A DNA stretch of 64,000 nt. Origin: Nemopilema nomurai. Its lineage: Eukaryota > Cnidaria > Scyphozoa > Rhizostomeae > Rhizostomatidae. Below are positions 61,101 to 64,000 of this stretch, one piece after another (position 1 is the first letter of the stretch; every line of letters starts with the position of its first letter). The stretch lies in the NCBI GenBank assembly GCA_003864495.1, contig ML133428.1:1178001-1242000 (forward strand), read 5' to 3'. A program made the position numbers and the translations under genes. The notes under the pieces were generated by a model that was given only the letters and a program-made list of their open reading frames with translations, searched no databases and was not told where the DNA came from.

Positions 61101-64000
61101 ACCTTACGATCTGCAAATTTTTCATAAAACACACAATCTGCCTCCTAAAAGCAGCAAATCAACAAGCCCGCATCAACATTCGATTTAGCAAGCTCCAGAT
61201 TCTATAAACAAATTGAGGCTATGGTGATTTCGATCCAGTGAATTCGATAGAAAAAGGGTTCACAATAAAGGAGAATTAAAGTTTTTCAGCAATTTTGAAA
61301 AACTGAATAGATCTATTTTTACATTAAAAGCTGTTCTCAGATGGCTGTGACAAAAGATAAAAAGATCTGAACAATCATGTTTCATGACACTACGTCTTAG
61401 GCCATCCTTCTTAATAAAACATCAGGTGAGTTGATTTGTCCAAAAATAGTTCGGTATGATTTTACTACCCCATAAATAAGAACGCAAATAATTGAGATGC
61501 ATTTAGGCGGTAAAATAGGCACTGCCACAGCTAATATCTGCTTGCGTGCTGCCACTTTTGAAATATGCTTATCACTGCATCGTCTGCATTGAACTAATGA
61601 CTATTTTAAAAGCTGTCATCTCCAGTTATAAATCATAGTTTCGGTTTAAAGATAAATCTCAGCGTCAGGTGAGCAGAATACGCAAGTGAAAAGCAGCTGG
61701 CTGGTTGAAGGTTGAAAGTTGAAAGAAGAAAAGAACCCAGGGTATGTTAACTTTTTATATGATATCTTGCCTTAATATCTGCAATGAATGTTAGTGCAAT
61801 TCACATAACAACAACAACGTACTGAGATCTCCCTGCTCGGATAGATGACAATGAACTATATGTTCTTTTGTTGTTGCTGCTGCTGGCGGAAAAAACCACT
61901 ATGCCTAATTTTCCACTAGTTATGAGAAGCGTTCAGCATCGTAATTTGTTTGAGGCGCTGGCACCTAAGGGCGGTTAGACCCCTTGCTATAGATAAAATA
62001 CTTTTGCCAATTCTTTCCATTCGTCATTAATTTGCCTTCACTTTGTATCAAGAGCCCCCCCCTCTTGACGCATTGCAGCCATCGCCGCGAACTCGATCGA
62101 ATATTTCCAACCTTTAACGGCCATTGCGCGCCCCTCCCCCCTTCCAATTATTTCGTAAAGTGCCATGGGAGCAATCGAAGTAGTTCTATAAATCGAGAAG
62201 TTTTTATTTTGGCTTGTGTCGCAAAGCTCCCTATGGCTGGTACAGGGTTGTTATAGCGACAAGTATGAGAAAAGCACTGTTTATCGGCGGCAAGAATAAG
62301 GTTTTGACACGGAGATCCCATACAAGAAAGCATTTCCTTTCCAATGGGGTCTCAAAGGCTCTTCTTTGCGATTTGAATAAGACTGACTGACAAAATTTGG
62401 TTATTTCGTGTTGAACCTACTTACTTCCTGAAACAGTATTCTTGCAGTAAATCTTTGATGTGTCTACGCGGCCTCTATCTGAAAATCCTTCGCGGCAACA
62501 GGATGAGTGAATCGCCGATTGGGCAGACACTGAGCGAGCCTTGAAAGAAATCATGTTGAGTCAATTTATAAACATCCTGGTTCACACGTTTTATAAATTC
62601 ATTCTCTGAAGAAAGACTCTTTCGCCATTGTTTTAAAGGTAATAATAGAAATTTGTCATGTTTGTTTTGTAATTCAACTAGTCACGGTCCTTCCTGGGCA
62701 AGGCACTCTCAATTAGTTTTTGCTTTCTTCTTTTCTCGTTAACACGTCTGCCCTCGGGTGTTTCATCTGAAGCAATTTCCTGTGCCATATTGTCCAAATG
62801 GCATCAGGTCTGAAGCGATTACCAGCAATAGTGGGCGATTCACAGCAAAACAAAACTTTTTCTGATAGACCGTGAGATTTCTCGTGCGGGACACTTTATG
62901 TTCACTGACCGATTGTCCCTGGAGAACCCGAAGCAAAGCAATATGCCGCGGCCGTCTGCATCGGATATTCAATATTTTGTTCCCCGTTACCAACAAAGCA
63001 GCAACTGATGTCGTAAACAAAATGTATATCGATTAATCAGGTCCTGGACGCGTCAATCTACCTTCAACAATTGTTGTACAAATTATTGGCAAATATTTAG
63101 TCTTCCGAAAAAGTTACTGCCTTGGAAAAACAATAGAGATTGTCCCTCTTTTCATCAATGTCTCTTTGACCGGTGAAAAGAATATTGCACGTGGCCAAGT
63201 CGGTTGAAAAAGAACTCTTTCATAGGCCGAACTTCGTCTAAATAACTATAATTAGCTTTCGAAGCTATAAGTCGCTATTTTGTTTATAGTCAGAACGATG
63301 TGGGGGTCAGGGCGCAGGAAAGAGCAAGAGGGGCACAGGTATTCCCCAGAAATCTAGCAAATCATGGTCTCCTTTTGTCATTTTTTATGGGGCTCTATTT
63401 TAGCTATCCCTAAACTGACATTTTATTTTTGGCTTCTTGAATGATAGATGGTCTGGATTTCGATGGCTACTTTTGGGCATACGTTCATTCGCGATAGGCA
63501 ATAATGGATCAGTCAGAGCACTTCAGTAACTCGTTATCAAAAGAGTGATCTTTGCAGCATTATGTCTGGTTTTTCTATGGTTTCTCAAGCTTAACTGTTT
63601 TAAGAATACTTGATAATTTTGGTTTAGAATCGGAAGAGGGAATTACATGAAATTCGACATTCTTGGGTCACAGGAAACTTAGCCTAGATAAGGATAACAT
63701 CCTTAAGATTTGAATATTGTACGACTTCGTAACATCAATGTACAAAGAAGATTTTTGAATGGTCAGAGCAGTTGCCGAGGTTCACTAGCAGAACATGGTA
63801 CAACCATGTCGGGAATAATGCATAGCTTTAGTTCAAGGAAGGCATACTTTCCAAAAACCGGTATCAAGTAAATTGTATACCTCTTGTGGGACATCGAAGC
63901 CTGGGTTTGATCAGTCTCCCTTATTCAGCACTCTTCAATATCATTAAATGATTACGATATTCATAATTTTAGGCACCATGAACTCTAGTTTTAGTTAGGC
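52143..64000. other. Right end of window, no gene supported
   Basis: Nearly 12 kb in which I see no conserved domain, paired splice structure, RNA gene or mobile element. Items noted: a G-run at about 57,446-57,463, a slightly GC-richer block at 56,940-57,380 with a 90-codon plus ORF, and a strong donor-like AAGGTAAGT at 58,702. A GC-rich patch lies at 62,050-62,145. None adds up to a gene. Distal enhancers or ends of neighbouring genes remain possible. Confidence 0.45.

Overview
This is a stretch of intron-rich, AT-rich animal nuclear DNA. The creatine kinase of linked-domain type, the intronless divergent rhodopsin-class receptor and the general gene structure fit a marine invertebrate, most likely a cnidarian (anthozoan). 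That taxon is an inference; nothing in the window proves it. I saw no tRNA, rRNA, CRISPR array, intact transposon or viral gene.

Layout. (1) 1-3055, plus strand: the 3' part of a multi-domain (flagellar-type) creatine kinase gene, with the end of one kinase domain, a lysine-rich linker, and one complete C-terminal domain in three exons. (2) 3768-4886, plus: a single-exon class A GPCR. (3) 6314-40278, minus: one 34-kb gene that I reconstructed from 38 exons with compatible splice phases. It encodes about 1,549 residues: an N-terminal beta-propeller-like part, an alpha-solenoid, a run of RCC1 repeats, a second helical part, and a C-terminal Cys/His cluster. I cannot name it. Its introns hold at least seven unrelated tandem arrays, including a 4.7-kb array of a 28-bp unit. 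(4) 43.8-44.9 kb and 48.1-49.1 kb, plus: two paralogous two-exon genes for small secreted precursors. Each has a signal peptide, a Lys-Arg site, a Gln-started peptide with a C-x7-C ring containing Arg-Trp-Ser, and a shared C-terminal L-x-R-x-L motif. They look like a new neuropeptide or hormone-like family and are the most interesting find here. (5) 49.1-64 kb: no gene I can support beyond weak ORFs.

The creatine kinase and GPCR genes lie head-to-tail and converge on the large minus-strand gene. The large gene and the peptide pair diverge from the 40.3-43.6 kb interval. I see no functional link between these genes beyond proximity, except within the peptide pair, which is a local duplication.
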